Source: Gelatoporia subvermispora B (lineage: Eukaryota > Basidiomycota > Agaricomycetes > Polyporales > Gelatoporiaceae). Taken from it: a DNA stretch of 64,000 bases. Made by a program: the position numbers and the translations under genes. Below the pieces are notes generated by a model that was given only the letters and a program-made list of their open reading frames with translations, made no database searches and was not told where the DNA came from. The stretch spans positions 372,001-436,000 of the forward strand of contig KB445808.1 of NCBI GenBank assembly GCA_000320605.2, written 5' to 3'. Positions 24,116-34,644 of this stretch are shown here, piece after piece; position 1 is the stretch's first letter; every line of letters starts with the position of its first letter.

Positions 24116-25349
24116 AGTGCTGACCGGCGGGAAACTTAGTTGGCCTTGTGACGAGAAAAAGTGATGTGAGGTACAAATAATCGTGCCAAACATCATCTGT
24201 ATACCGATGCAAATTGCTTGAAGACACACCAGGCGCGATGGAATGGTCAGAGTATGTGTCCCACGATGTACCGGTAGTTTCGAAGAACAAGCGCGAGGTG
24301 TCATTTATACTGTTTGTTCGTACTCCACTCTGCTCCAGCTGTTCACGCTTCCACCCTGTTGTTGAATCCAAGGTCATGCATTATCACGGCGCTGGGTGGG
24401 TGCTCGTATCGCGGAGTAGATCTGAAAGTTCTTCCTCCGCGGCGCACCGCATCGCGCGCTAATCGACGTAGCGAGCTCGCGATCGTGTGCGTAGACGCCT
24501 GACTGCCAGCTGGATCTTTACTCGACTGGACATGTCCCTCAAATTTCCTCTTAGTTCCGAAACGTGATGCCCCTTTTTGAAATTGCACTCAGAGTCATAG
24601 ACCAGCGGAATATGCTCGTCGTAGTCGAATATGTACGCAATCTCAACGCTATCATTGTCTTCAACATTGTGCCAGGACTCTAGGATTTTCGCGAATTTCA
24701 AATGGCTAGGGGCTGTCCCATATTCCTCCATTGCATATTTTACAACGTGGCTGACACGCACTACAACTCCAAGGGTTGCCACGTTGCACTAGAAACTTGG
24801 ACGTGCTGGCGTTGGTTGGTTATGTGTGGGGCGCTGCCGAGCTTCAGGGACGAGCGGAATACCGCAGGCAGCGCCTACCGTTTATATGGGCGTGGTTGCC
24901 TATGCGGGTGCAATGGCCGAATTGATAGGGTATGGTGCATGCGCAATGTCCCCAAATACAGCGTTTTTCAGGCCCCCGTCGAGGCCGTTGACAGGGTACG
25001 TACGTTATGTGGATGAGAAGACAGATCCTTCGCTATGTGTATTCTCTTCGCTCCCCGTCGGCAGGAGCTCCGTCTCCTCAGTGCACCAAAGGGCGGTGCA
25101 ACAAGTCCAGGCGGCAAATCGTGACATCTCCTGCCACTCGTGCGCAGACTAACATTCTCTCTCACGGAATAGCGTTTCCTAAGGGATCGCAGATACCTCG
25201 ATCCCCATCCCCGCCATATAACTGGATTCCGCAAGGCGAGGATCCCCATTCTCCTTGTTCGTCTACAGCCAGTTTCATCCCACCTCGATCCTCTGCGAAT
25301 AACCACTTTATTGCATATCCTGCGTTGCTCGTTACAAATTCGATCAGAA
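24116..25349. other. Intergenic with one doubtful minus-strand frame
   Basis: No assigned gene. A minus-strand open frame at 24459-24782 has protein-like composition (HLKFAKILESWHNVEDND, then an acidic stretch). It has no recognised motif, and its most upstream start is GTG; an internal ATG sits near 24735. I leave it unannotated as a gene. Confidence 0.3.
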
Positions 25350-28211
25350 ATGACTGCTCGATCTCCTCATGTCCCGCCACTGTCAATAACAACCCAATCA
25401 CTTTCCGATGAGCTCTTCAACGAGCTTCGTGGTGCCGTCCGGGGCCCTGTGTTCCGTCGATCTGATGCAGAGTACGTGGACCTCCCCTTCGATGCTGGGC
25501 GCAAAGCTCTTTCCTAATGTCGACGCACGGTAGATTTTCCACTCGCTCCCTGACCTTCAACGGGAAACTCAAGTCGCTTTCTCGCGCACTTGTCTCTCCT
25601 CTCGATGCGCAAGACGTTAGCGCCGTGGTCAAATTCTGCGTCAAGCACAAACTGTCTCCATCCGTCAAATCGGGTGCCTATGGCATCGCAGGATGGGCCG
25701 TAGCAGGCGACATAATCCTCGATCTCAGCATGCTTCGCGATGTCGACATCGAGGCCCCGCTCGCCGATGCGGATAGCCAGAAGGACTACACGGGCCTAAA
25801 AGACATGCTCGGTCCCGGAGAGAAAGGCAAAGGCCGCGCAGGCGACAAGGCCCAATCCAGTCTGGCACCTATCAAGCTCACAGACCACAGTTCGAAGGAT
25901 GATCCTGTATCCTCGCAGCCTGCCACGCCCGTTGTCGCCGAAGAATCGGCCACAGGTTCGCCTGCGATTGGCAGCAAGCGCCGACGGCAAGCCAGTACGT
26001 CTCCGCCTCCCGATCATTTGCATGGCCCGCACGCTGCGACGCCCGTACAACGGGTGTTCATGCGCTCCTACGATGCCGCTTCACATAACGTAGCGTCCTT
26101 CCTCCGTGGGCCCGCGCTTCCCGAAGAGGCGGGCGAGACCCCACGACGGCCGCCGGCGCATCGGCGCAGGCTGCATTCGCCTGACAGAGACGAGGAGATG
26201 CCTCAATCCGGAACCAGTGGTCCCGGGAGCACCAATTCACTGCAGATGCCCGCCCTAGGCAAGAGCGAGCGCCAGATCTCGAATGAGTCGGTGCAGTCCT
26301 CGAGCACGGGCTCTGGCGCAGGGTCGAGCGTCGCGCGCACGGCGAGCAGCGGGGCAGTCACAACCCCTCCGAGTGAAAGTCCCGTCGCAATATGGAGCTC
26401 TGCTTCGGGTGTTCGCACGCAACATCCCGGCGTTGAGATCTTCAGCGCGCCGCAGTCCTCCATGGTCGGGGGCCCGTTCTCCTTCGGGTCGTCCCCCTGG
26501 ACATCCGCATCTGGTCCCGCTATCCCTCCCATGTTGCCGCCGAGCTTCTCCTCTTCGCCGCTATTTGGAGGTGGACCATTCGGAATGCCATCGTTTGGGC
26601 CTATGACGCCTGCCCGACCGGTACATGCTCATGCGTACATCACATTCGGCGCGGGCATGCGCCAGAGGGAGCTGGATCTTTACACCTCTGAACACCCGCT
26701 TGAGGGTATTAGCGGCGTGACAGGCGAGCGGGAGAGCGGCATCGTACCGTATCACATGCCTTCGTGAGTCTCTTTTATTGCTTGTTGCTCGAGTCTGATC
26801 GGGAGGATGCATGTGCATTTCAAAGATCGGCGCATCCTGTTGGTTCGTCGATCATGCTTCTTGCAGGTTTCGGATTCATGAGTCGGTTGTACGGGTTGAG
26901 CATTGACAACCTGGTGGAGGTAGAGATGGTTCTTGCCGATGGGCGGATTGTTGTCTTGAACAAAGATGATGATCCGGGTAAGTTCGACCTTGATATGAGG
27001 ACTTTTTTCTCGGAGCGCAGCCAGTCTGACCTTCTGCGTTTTCAGATTTGTGGTGGGCCCTGCGTGGTGCAGGTCCCGCCTTCGGCATAGCGACGCGTTA
27101 CAAGGCGCGCGCATTCCCCATTCCTGTGGTATTCGCGGGAAATCTCATCTAGTGCGCCGCTCTCCTCCGGCCCACTCACTGCCGCGATATACTGATTCGA
27201 TATATTCGCAGTCGCTTCCATCGGGCGACCGCGCCCTCGCTGATCAAGCACTTCCGTGATTGCATTAAGGGCGCGCCGCGGGAGCTGTACGCAAACGTGC
27301 TCCTCACGGCTGGGCCCGCAGACAAGGACTCGCTCGTCGTCATCCAAATGTGCTACATCGGCTCGCGGGAGAGAGGCATGGAGTACCTCCACGCGATCGA
27401 GAGCTGGGATGGCGAGCGCTGTTTGCTGAACGAAGTCAACGAGAAGAGCTACTTGAGCCAGCAAGACAGCGTCGCGCAGATCTTGCGCGGCAAAGGTACT
27501 ATCTTCGTCGCGGTGTCGAACACGTGTGGATCTGACAGGAACCTTGTCATACAGCTGGAAGGCAATGGTTCATGCGATCAGCGCTCATCACGTCGCTCCC
27601 GGACGAGGTTATCAATAAGACTGTCATCCAGTTCTCTGACACCCCGATTGGCTGCAGTAAGTCTCTCGCATTTGTTTTGTGTGCTCCTCGTGCCGTGGAG
27701 CTGAGCGCGCGTGGACAGCGTGGATCTTCGAATTGTCAGGCGGCGCGATCGCTGACTTCGAAGACACCTGTCTGCCAAAGGAACAGCGGGAGGCAATCTG
27801 GACAGTCGCCGCATTGCACCAATGGGAGATGGGCATAGATGATCCGCGGTGTATCGAGTCTGCGGAGGAGGTTCGTCTCCCACTCCCATTTCCTCCATCT
27901 ACACTCGACTCACTCTCTGAATAGTGGATTTTCGGAACAATCGGCACCGTGTCCACCGGCGGGCCGTTCCCCACTGTGAGAACCCTTCTCTACACTGCCA
28001 TTTCTGTCTCCGTACTGAGTAACTGTGGCAGTTCCTTGGCCGCCACGAGCCCCCCGACCGGACGATGGCGTGCTTCGGCAAGAATTGGGCACGTCTGGCG
28101 GAGCTGAAGCGCAAGTACGACCCCGAATGTCTCTTTAGAAATACTTTCTGGCCGGTGAACAAGGAGGGGCAGCCGATCGAGTTCCTCGCGAATGAACCTC
28201 CTTCTCCCTGA
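25350..28211 (+). CDS. FAD-linked oxidase (VAO/BBE family) with large low-complexity insertion
   Basis: Exons 25350-25471, 25534-26763, 26826-26977, 27046-27151, 27212-27495, 27555-27656, 27719-27870, 27925-27975 and 28032-28211 join in phase to 792 residues. The PCMH-type FAD fold is split. The first half (residues about 50-117) has SPLDAQDVSAVVKFC and DIILDLSML. The second half resumes at about 406 with ITFGAGM, then GFMSRLYGLSIDNLVEVEMV and DLWWALRGAGPAFGI. Between them lies a Ser/Pro/Gly-rich insertion of about 290 residues. The C-terminus has the BBE-like YDPECLFRNTFWP. The usual RGGGHS, whose His carries FAD covalently in many relatives, reads KSGAYG here, so covalent attachment at that site is absent. 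Likely an oxidase of an alcohol, sugar or secondary metabolite; substrate unknown. No signal peptide is evident. Confidence 0.85.
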
Positions 28212-28882
28212 GGCCGCGCAAAATGCAACGATGATGTTACGGGGTAAGCCCCAATGTCGAAGATCTGTTTACTGAGGCGTATCTACTGTATATGACGACT
28301 GTGCCAGCATCCTAGCTATAGTCGTAGAAATCACATTATGGCGTTTGTAAGAGCGTGGCGAGGAGTAAATGAGACCAAATCTCCGCACTTAGGCCGGTGG
28401 GGAGCGCTGCGCTTCCTGTGACATGCTTTATGTCAAAATTGCCGCTGGGTCATTATAGACGCTATTGGGGCTGATTTGCGCCGAACGGATGTTTAAAAGA
28501 TAAATCTGCATGTGAGCTCATACTTATACGCACCAGTGCTCAGGCTTCATCACGACGCAGACTGAGATTGATTTATCTGAGATCTCCCATCATTGTTTCT
28601 GTCGAAATGCTCGAAGCGCAATCTGAAGTTGGTACAGATAGTTTCGTACTAGGTGTCAAGTCATGCGCATCAGCTGTCTTTCTTTCAACTAAACCTATAT
28701 CCCAACTATGTGGGGCAGTGTTCATTCTGTCAGATAATATCGCATTCAGTACTCCATGCTCCGCGCGGCCGGACACGCCGGCGCCATGTGCCTACCAGTA
28801 TGCGTATTCGGCTGCTCATTGAGTATCGGTCACAGCCCTTCGTCTACCCTCTAGATTCACCTCAGCAGATTGACCAACTCAT
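28212..28882. other. Intergenic, nothing recognised
   Basis: This gap holds the 3' end of the oxidase and the upstream region of the second RhoGEF. No gene is supported. Confidence 0.4.
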
Positions 28883-30848
28883 ATGGAGGTGACTTGCAAT
28901 GCAGACAACACGGTGCAACCCACGCCAGGTTCCTATAGTCGAAATCGATCAGGCAGCCCTCACATTCTAGCAGATACCCTACATAAGCCACTTCCTTTGT
29001 TGCCCTCAACGTCAGGATCTTCCATACAGCAACATCTGGAGGACGTTGACGGATCATCCTCGACATCAATACAGAGCTCTGTATGCGCACAAGCTCTGTC
29101 GGCTTTCGTCTCCTTCGAGCGCAATTATGCATCCGATCTGGCAATCATCAGTGACATTTGCATCCCACTTGCGAGCGGTAAATGTTACTTTTCGATTCGT
29201 CCTGAAGGAAAGACTCATCATTATCTAGAGCCCTTAGATGTTCTCCACGAAATTCAGCAGACCATGACAACTTCCCCTTTGTCGATGGTACTCGATTCCT
29301 TGCGATCAACGTTCGAGAAACTTCAAGATAGGACAGGACCGACATGTATGACCCAGGAGGATGTGAGACTGCTATTCTCTAACATATCGGATATTGCGGG
29401 GCTAGCAGACACAATTTGCGGAGATATAGAAGATGCTCTGAATGAGGGAGGTGAGAGTTACGATCATATGGGGAGACTATTGGTCAACAGAGTGAGCAGG
29501 CATTTCATGCTCTAGAGATATTGTTTGACATATTGCATAGATCCCATTGCTCGAGCTTCTCTATACCAAATATATCGCAAAACTCCCGGATGCTTTGCGG
29601 CACCTAAAAAGCATACGTCATACCCCAGCTGCGACATATATTGGCGTCGCATCTCGTCTTCTGTCCAGTCTGTCGAATGCGGGGGGTTTGACGCTCTACC
29701 TTCACCAGCCTCTTGAGCACCTTATGAAGTATCCGACGATGGTATCTGCAATCATTGAAGAGGTACCTATAGCGCATGAAGATCGAGAATATCTGTTACA
29801 GGCACGGAGTCATTTCATGGATATTATTCGGACCATTTCCTTAGAACACGATCGACGTGAATCCACCAAGAGAATTCTCTCCCGGATGGATTCAGGTATG
29901 CAGAGCATACCGAAAGGCAGCCCGAGCAGGAACGGGGCAATTACGGCCGCTCTCGCGGTTGTAATTCATCTTCGCGTAATAGGGCGAAGTCGAACCGAGG
30001 GCTCCATAGGAAAGAATGCTGAGGAGAGGATTAGAACGGCACATTCGAAACATTTGTGCGAGGGCATTCGAGCGCGACAGCAATTCGTCCACAATTTCGC
30101 CAAGGAAGCGCTGACCTGGACTGATCAGATGCAGAATGTCATCAAGGCATCACGACGTTGGACTTCAGGGTTCGGTCGCATCTGCTCAATAGATGACGGA
30201 ATTAATTCCGAAGGCTTCTCTGCATTTGCCATGGCGGTACACTCTCGGATCCCTGAACTACACAAGCAACTCCGGCTTCAAGTAACGCAGCTGTTCGAGC
30301 AGTTGGACAACCTCGTACGCATGGCAGAGGCACCGCTGCGCCTCTTCGAAACAATGCAGTCCCTTGAAGCATCACATCATGGCTATCTCAGGGTGAATGA
30401 GCGGACGCCTAAACTGTCCTCTCAACTTGTCGATTCATCGAAGACCTACTTCGCCCTTCGGGAGCAGCTCGAAGCCGAAGCTCCTAGATTTCTTTGCCTT
30501 TTCAGCAGAGGTATCGACGCGGCAGTACTCTGTTTCATTCGGTACCAATCCAGCTTGTACGAAGAGATGCATGCCACGTGGAACGACATATGGGAATCGC
30601 TTGGAGGCGGAGACGAGCCACTACCGTTGGGAGTACCTCATGTTACCCTGAGCTGGTCACGCCGATGGCGCCTAGTGTACGATGAAGTCAACAAGCTCGA
30701 GATTATTCGTCCACCAGGGCAGGTACCTGGTCCAGCTGGGAAACGCCAATACAGCGATGCTCCAAACCCACCGCTACCCTCATATTACCACCGGCTTGGG
30801 GTTACTTCATTCCATTCCGATGCGCCTACGTTAATTGGTGCTATGTAG
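28883..30848 (+). CDS. Short DH-BAR RhoGEF paralogue without C-terminal tail
   Basis: Exons 28883-29177, 29229-29491 and 29541-30848 join in phase to 621 residues. Intron positions match those of the 17.5 kb RhoGEF. The DH domain (about 68-275) has FVSFERNYASDLAIISD and LHQPLEHLMKYPTMV, where the larger paralogue has LIKPVQRLLKYPLLL; the signature is therefore weakened. The BAR-like part (about 340-560) keeps FVHNFAKEALTWTDQM and ETMQSLEASHHGYL. The protein stops soon after FHSDAPTLIGAM, at the place where the larger protein reads FHSDTTLVNTG and continues for 400 residues to its SH3-like end. The N-terminal disordered region is also much shorter. The frame is open and splices well, so it is probably expressed, with diverged function. 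The first intron (51 nt) has no stop and is a multiple of three, so retention would also be readable. Confidence 0.82.
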
Positions 30849-31196
30849 GGGAGGTGTATGAGGAGTTTAGAACGTTTCCTACATCGCAGATGAGGCACTC
30901 ACAGTTCGGGAGATATCTTGATCGCGCCATCGCCGCGGAGCGCTGGGTGACACGCCGCGATGTACTCGTGCACCAGCGTAAGGTATTGTATGTCATTAAA
31001 AGTGTGTACGTATGCGATCCATTCCTGTCATATCCATCTATACTGCGAGTCGCTCATGTCTGTAATAATGCTGGTCGTTAGATGAGGATGTGTCCGACTG
31101 TGATCATTGCACAGACCATCTGCTGACCTTACTGAGGCTTGCAAATACACCGAGCCAACCGTGGTTCTCATCCAATAGCGGTGTGTTGAACGTCAT
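30849..31196. other. Convergent 3' intergenic region
   Basis: This is a short gap between the RhoGEF paralogue and the minus-strand membrane protein. No gene is seen. Confidence 0.4.
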
Positions 31197-33077
31197 CTAA
31201 TCGTCCTCCAACTCATCGCCCAGCTCCTCGGGATCGACGAATCTGATAGAAGTTGCATCGAGCGCGTGAGACGACCGCGTTCCTCGTAATTTGTGTCGAA
31301 TATTCAGCCTATCAGGATCATGGTCAGTGGGCTTCCAACGAGCAAAAATTGCACTCATACATAGCGAGAAGACAGTTCACGTATACTTGGGATCAAAAGA
31401 TAAGTGCTATCGTACTGGGTTAAGCAAGACGACATACCTTTGCTACCTGGAATATGGAAGACCATCCAAATGAGTGATGAGTTGTGATAAGTCGCAGAGT
31501 ACTGTTGTCTCCTTCAGCAGTGAAGAAAAGCTGGTTAATGATGGGAACGAACCGAGACGTAGTGCATCAGCTGTACAGCGCTATATGATGCCCGTGAGAT
31601 ACAGATCTGTTGGAATTGTACGGGATGCGCACGCTGCAAGCATTCCCCGATTGATAGCATAGAGGGAGAGTGTCCCTAGCAATGTCTGCGTTCTAGTGGC
31701 CATGTATCAGTTCATTGCAGCTGACTATGCAGATGGAGTATCTATACCGCTTAAAGGAGGCCTGAGAACTGCGGAGGACGACGCAGAGAGAAACCGTGAT
31801 GTATATATCTGTAAGTACTGCCCCGAGCTGCTGGATCGTGCCGGGTACCTAAGGGACCGATGAGCTCTGGTGAAAGGACATATACAAAGTGATGACCACT
31901 CGCCCTCTCATGGGGCAAAATGAAAGTGAACGACTGGTTGATTGCTCTGGGTAGTCATACGTTTAGTTACCATGCAGCTCAGTCGCTCATAGCACTCACG
32001 CAACAGCACTAATGCCTGATGGTACAGTAATTATCTACATTGCAGCTTGGACTCCGGTCTGGAAACGCACCTATTCCGCCAGCTATACTCAAGAGGATAA
32101 GCCAAAGTCGATACAAAATTAACGTGCACACTTACCAAAACTGAGGCACGAAAGAAAGGTCTTTCCGTCTTTTTCAGTACATCAGAAGAAATGGCGGTTT
32201 CGAAGGAACTCACGACAGTAAGACTCAATAGTCGTCGATACTGTACTTCTGCAGAGACTTTTGGCGGCCTGTATGTGAATCGCTCGAAAACCATCCGCGA
32301 AGGATCACTCACGTGTCCAGATCTTATGAATGAAAAATCTACACGGGTATCTCAGCAGCGCATGCACAGCGAGGAGCTTTCTAAACCATACAATTGCACG
32401 ATGAAGAACGTCACAGACTGATAGATCTCAGGGGCAATATCAATATACTTGAAAACTTAGAGCTTACTGCGAAGAAGAACTCGGACTGATGCGACAGAGT
32501 TAATGGCAAGCACCAGGCAAGGATATGCGTTGCTCACTATCCAAAACCTAGGATACTTAGTTAGCAACCGCAACAAAGAGGCCGAAAGGTGGTGCACTGA
32601 CTTTGGTAGCGTCCCGATTGCAGATGGGTTGGCATGATTCTGAACTGCAACTACCCACACGTACTGAGAATATGGATTAGCGACCCTGCAACTACGAACA
32701 AACTCGACGAATGGGTTCACCGCTATGTCCAATAACAAGGTTACGACATCGAGGACGCTGGGAGAACTTCAGTGGTGGGAAAATAGACAAAGCATGATCG
32801 CCTCTTGCCTCAAGAATGCCACCTAGAACATGTCAGCGAGTAGTTGGTGGTACCACGAATCGGAAATCACGTACCAGTGCTTTAAGAAACAGCCGATCTT
32901 TCCGATACGTCCGGTAATAGAAGACCGTCTGCGCAAGAGTACATCCAAAGAATCTACGTTTATGGGAATCAGAGTGCGAGAGAGGAATCTGAGCCTACGA
33001 ACGTACATAAGAGAGAAGAGGGTACCAATAAATAGACAACCAATATTGCTATCCAGGTGTAGATTTGGCCCGGCCAT
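31197..33077 (-). CDS. DUF6534-type seven-helix membrane protein
   Basis: The minus-strand gene starts at 33077 (MAGPNLHLDSNIGCLF). Resolved 5' exons are complement(33007-33077, 32875-32953, 32809-32822, 32700-32757, 32602-32663). They read through the family block FGCTLAQTVFYYRTYRKDR, then a VLDVVTLLLDIAV helix, then NHANPSAIGTLPK. The 3' half contains VTFFIVQLFFIHKIW, DIYITVSLCVVLRSSQASFK joined to TQTLLGTLSLYAINRGML, then VYVNCLLAMLNIRHKLRGT, the family's end motif. An acidic tail ends ELGDELEDD at the stop at 31197. Many short exons are used, including one of 14 nt that appears to be followed by a GC-AG intron. These integral membrane proteins are abundant in Agaricomycetes and have no known function. 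A few internal junctions (about 31350-31800 and 31870-32500) are unresolved. Confidence 0.75.
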
Positions 33078-34644
33078 GTAGCCTTACCGCTCACTGGCGA
33101 ATCGCGTCGCAGCAGCACGCTTTACCTCGCCCTGGAGAATGAGACACAGAATCGTCCAGAGGCGTTTCTACATAAGCTATGGCTCTTTCTAGGGCTCCCT
33201 CACGGAAGAGATGCGTCGTCCGAATCGATTAAGTACATCGGAGAGCCCCATCAATGACTGCGCTTCCGCGAGAAACGCGCCTAGACGTTGCTGCCGGGCG
33301 CCCGTTTCCAGGCGAGTCACGGAATGCGCGCGAAGCACATGGTATCGCACTTATGCCTCGCCGAGACTCGAAAACCAGTGGGCGTAGGTGCCACCGTACG
33401 TCGTAAAAGGATACATTCGTGTGCGGAAGGATGAAGCTTAGGGCATCCTGGTCTTTATCGAGCCGCGAGCCTCAGATCGTTGAGGACCGGCTATCCTCGC
33501 TTCTGAATTGCCGCACGAAGCCGACAGGTTCTGGGGGACGGTATCCTCATTATCTTGAATTGCAATTACGAGCGACCGTAACATGAGAACTAAGCTCGAG
33601 TGAGTCAGCGAGACGTTAACAACATATTTTGGTTCATACGGCTTGAACGCACTGTGATTGCGTTGGAATTGGAGGCATCGCGTTTGAATTACTCTAGATG
33701 CCGAAGAACATGCCGAAGGAGACGCGGCGGAACTGGATCGGGTACAGACAGACGACAATTTGTTGTGAGGCTGGGCTCCATGGAGATCGGAGACTGCAGT
33801 ATGTGCTAGAATGCGAATGTTCACGTTCACCTGCCAGCGTGAGTGAAATTCAAGTTGACTAGTCAGCAACAGGCTAGCCTGGCTGTGGAAATTGCTCGCT
33901 GAGCCAATCACAAACAGGAAACGTAAGCCTTACGGTATCGGTGCCACCGCCCTTATCCAAACCTGGTAATAGGGCGCTCGATAACAGTGACATTGGGATT
34001 GCTCGCCAGCTCCTTTTGCTCCGGACAGACATTTGTCCTATTTGTTTTCTGGTCAGAAGCTCCTCTGATTCAACTGGTATCTGCTGATACTGCCTAAGCG
34101 ACTTTTTCCTAGTTCTTGAGCCATTATGTTCCGTCGTCAAACGTTCGAACCCAGAATTTCGTATGGGAGTCCCCCGGTCTCTCTGGAGCGCCACGTTGAA
34201 TCTTGCAGAGCCCCAGTCGACTTGGCCAATGCTATGTCCCAGTATAATCTTATACCACCCCGCTGCGGCGCATTCGACCGTTGACAATGTATGTGAAATA
34301 AGGACCTGAGACCTGAGTGTACGCAGTCTTTGGTACTGGGACCTTGCTATGTAATCGCTGGAGGTCCAACTGTCAGCTTCAACGAACCGTCGGATTCTGA
34401 CAGCAATACTGTCAAAGTCCGAGTTCTCCTGAGACCTTGCGGGTGGCTGCGTGCTGCCCGGCCTTGCATTCAGCCCTGTACACGGCTTGCGTCTGACCTG
34501 TTCCGATGGCCCAGACACTCCGGTCCACGTCGGACAATGTATACACTAACCTGTGCCCAGTACATTAATGGACGCTTCAGCTTCGCTGGTCTTAGATTGT
34601 CTCAATCATTACCCACTTCCATTCTCAGGTAGAGCGTTCTTATC
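33078..34644. other. Intergenic, nothing recognised
   Basis: The longest frame (minus, 33874-34518) is 214 residues but has no motif, is Arg/Ser-rich and lacks intron structure. I take it as chance. No gene is supported. Confidence 0.4.

Noticed and set aside
29547..29555. Separate gene starting at 29547
   Set aside because: The codon there is TTG. Splicing from 29491 to 29541 restores the DH domain in phase with the upstream exons.
33874..34518. 214-residue minus-strand frame
   Set aside because: No motif, no hydrophobic core and no intron, although neighbouring real genes are intron-rich. Chance is the simpler reading.
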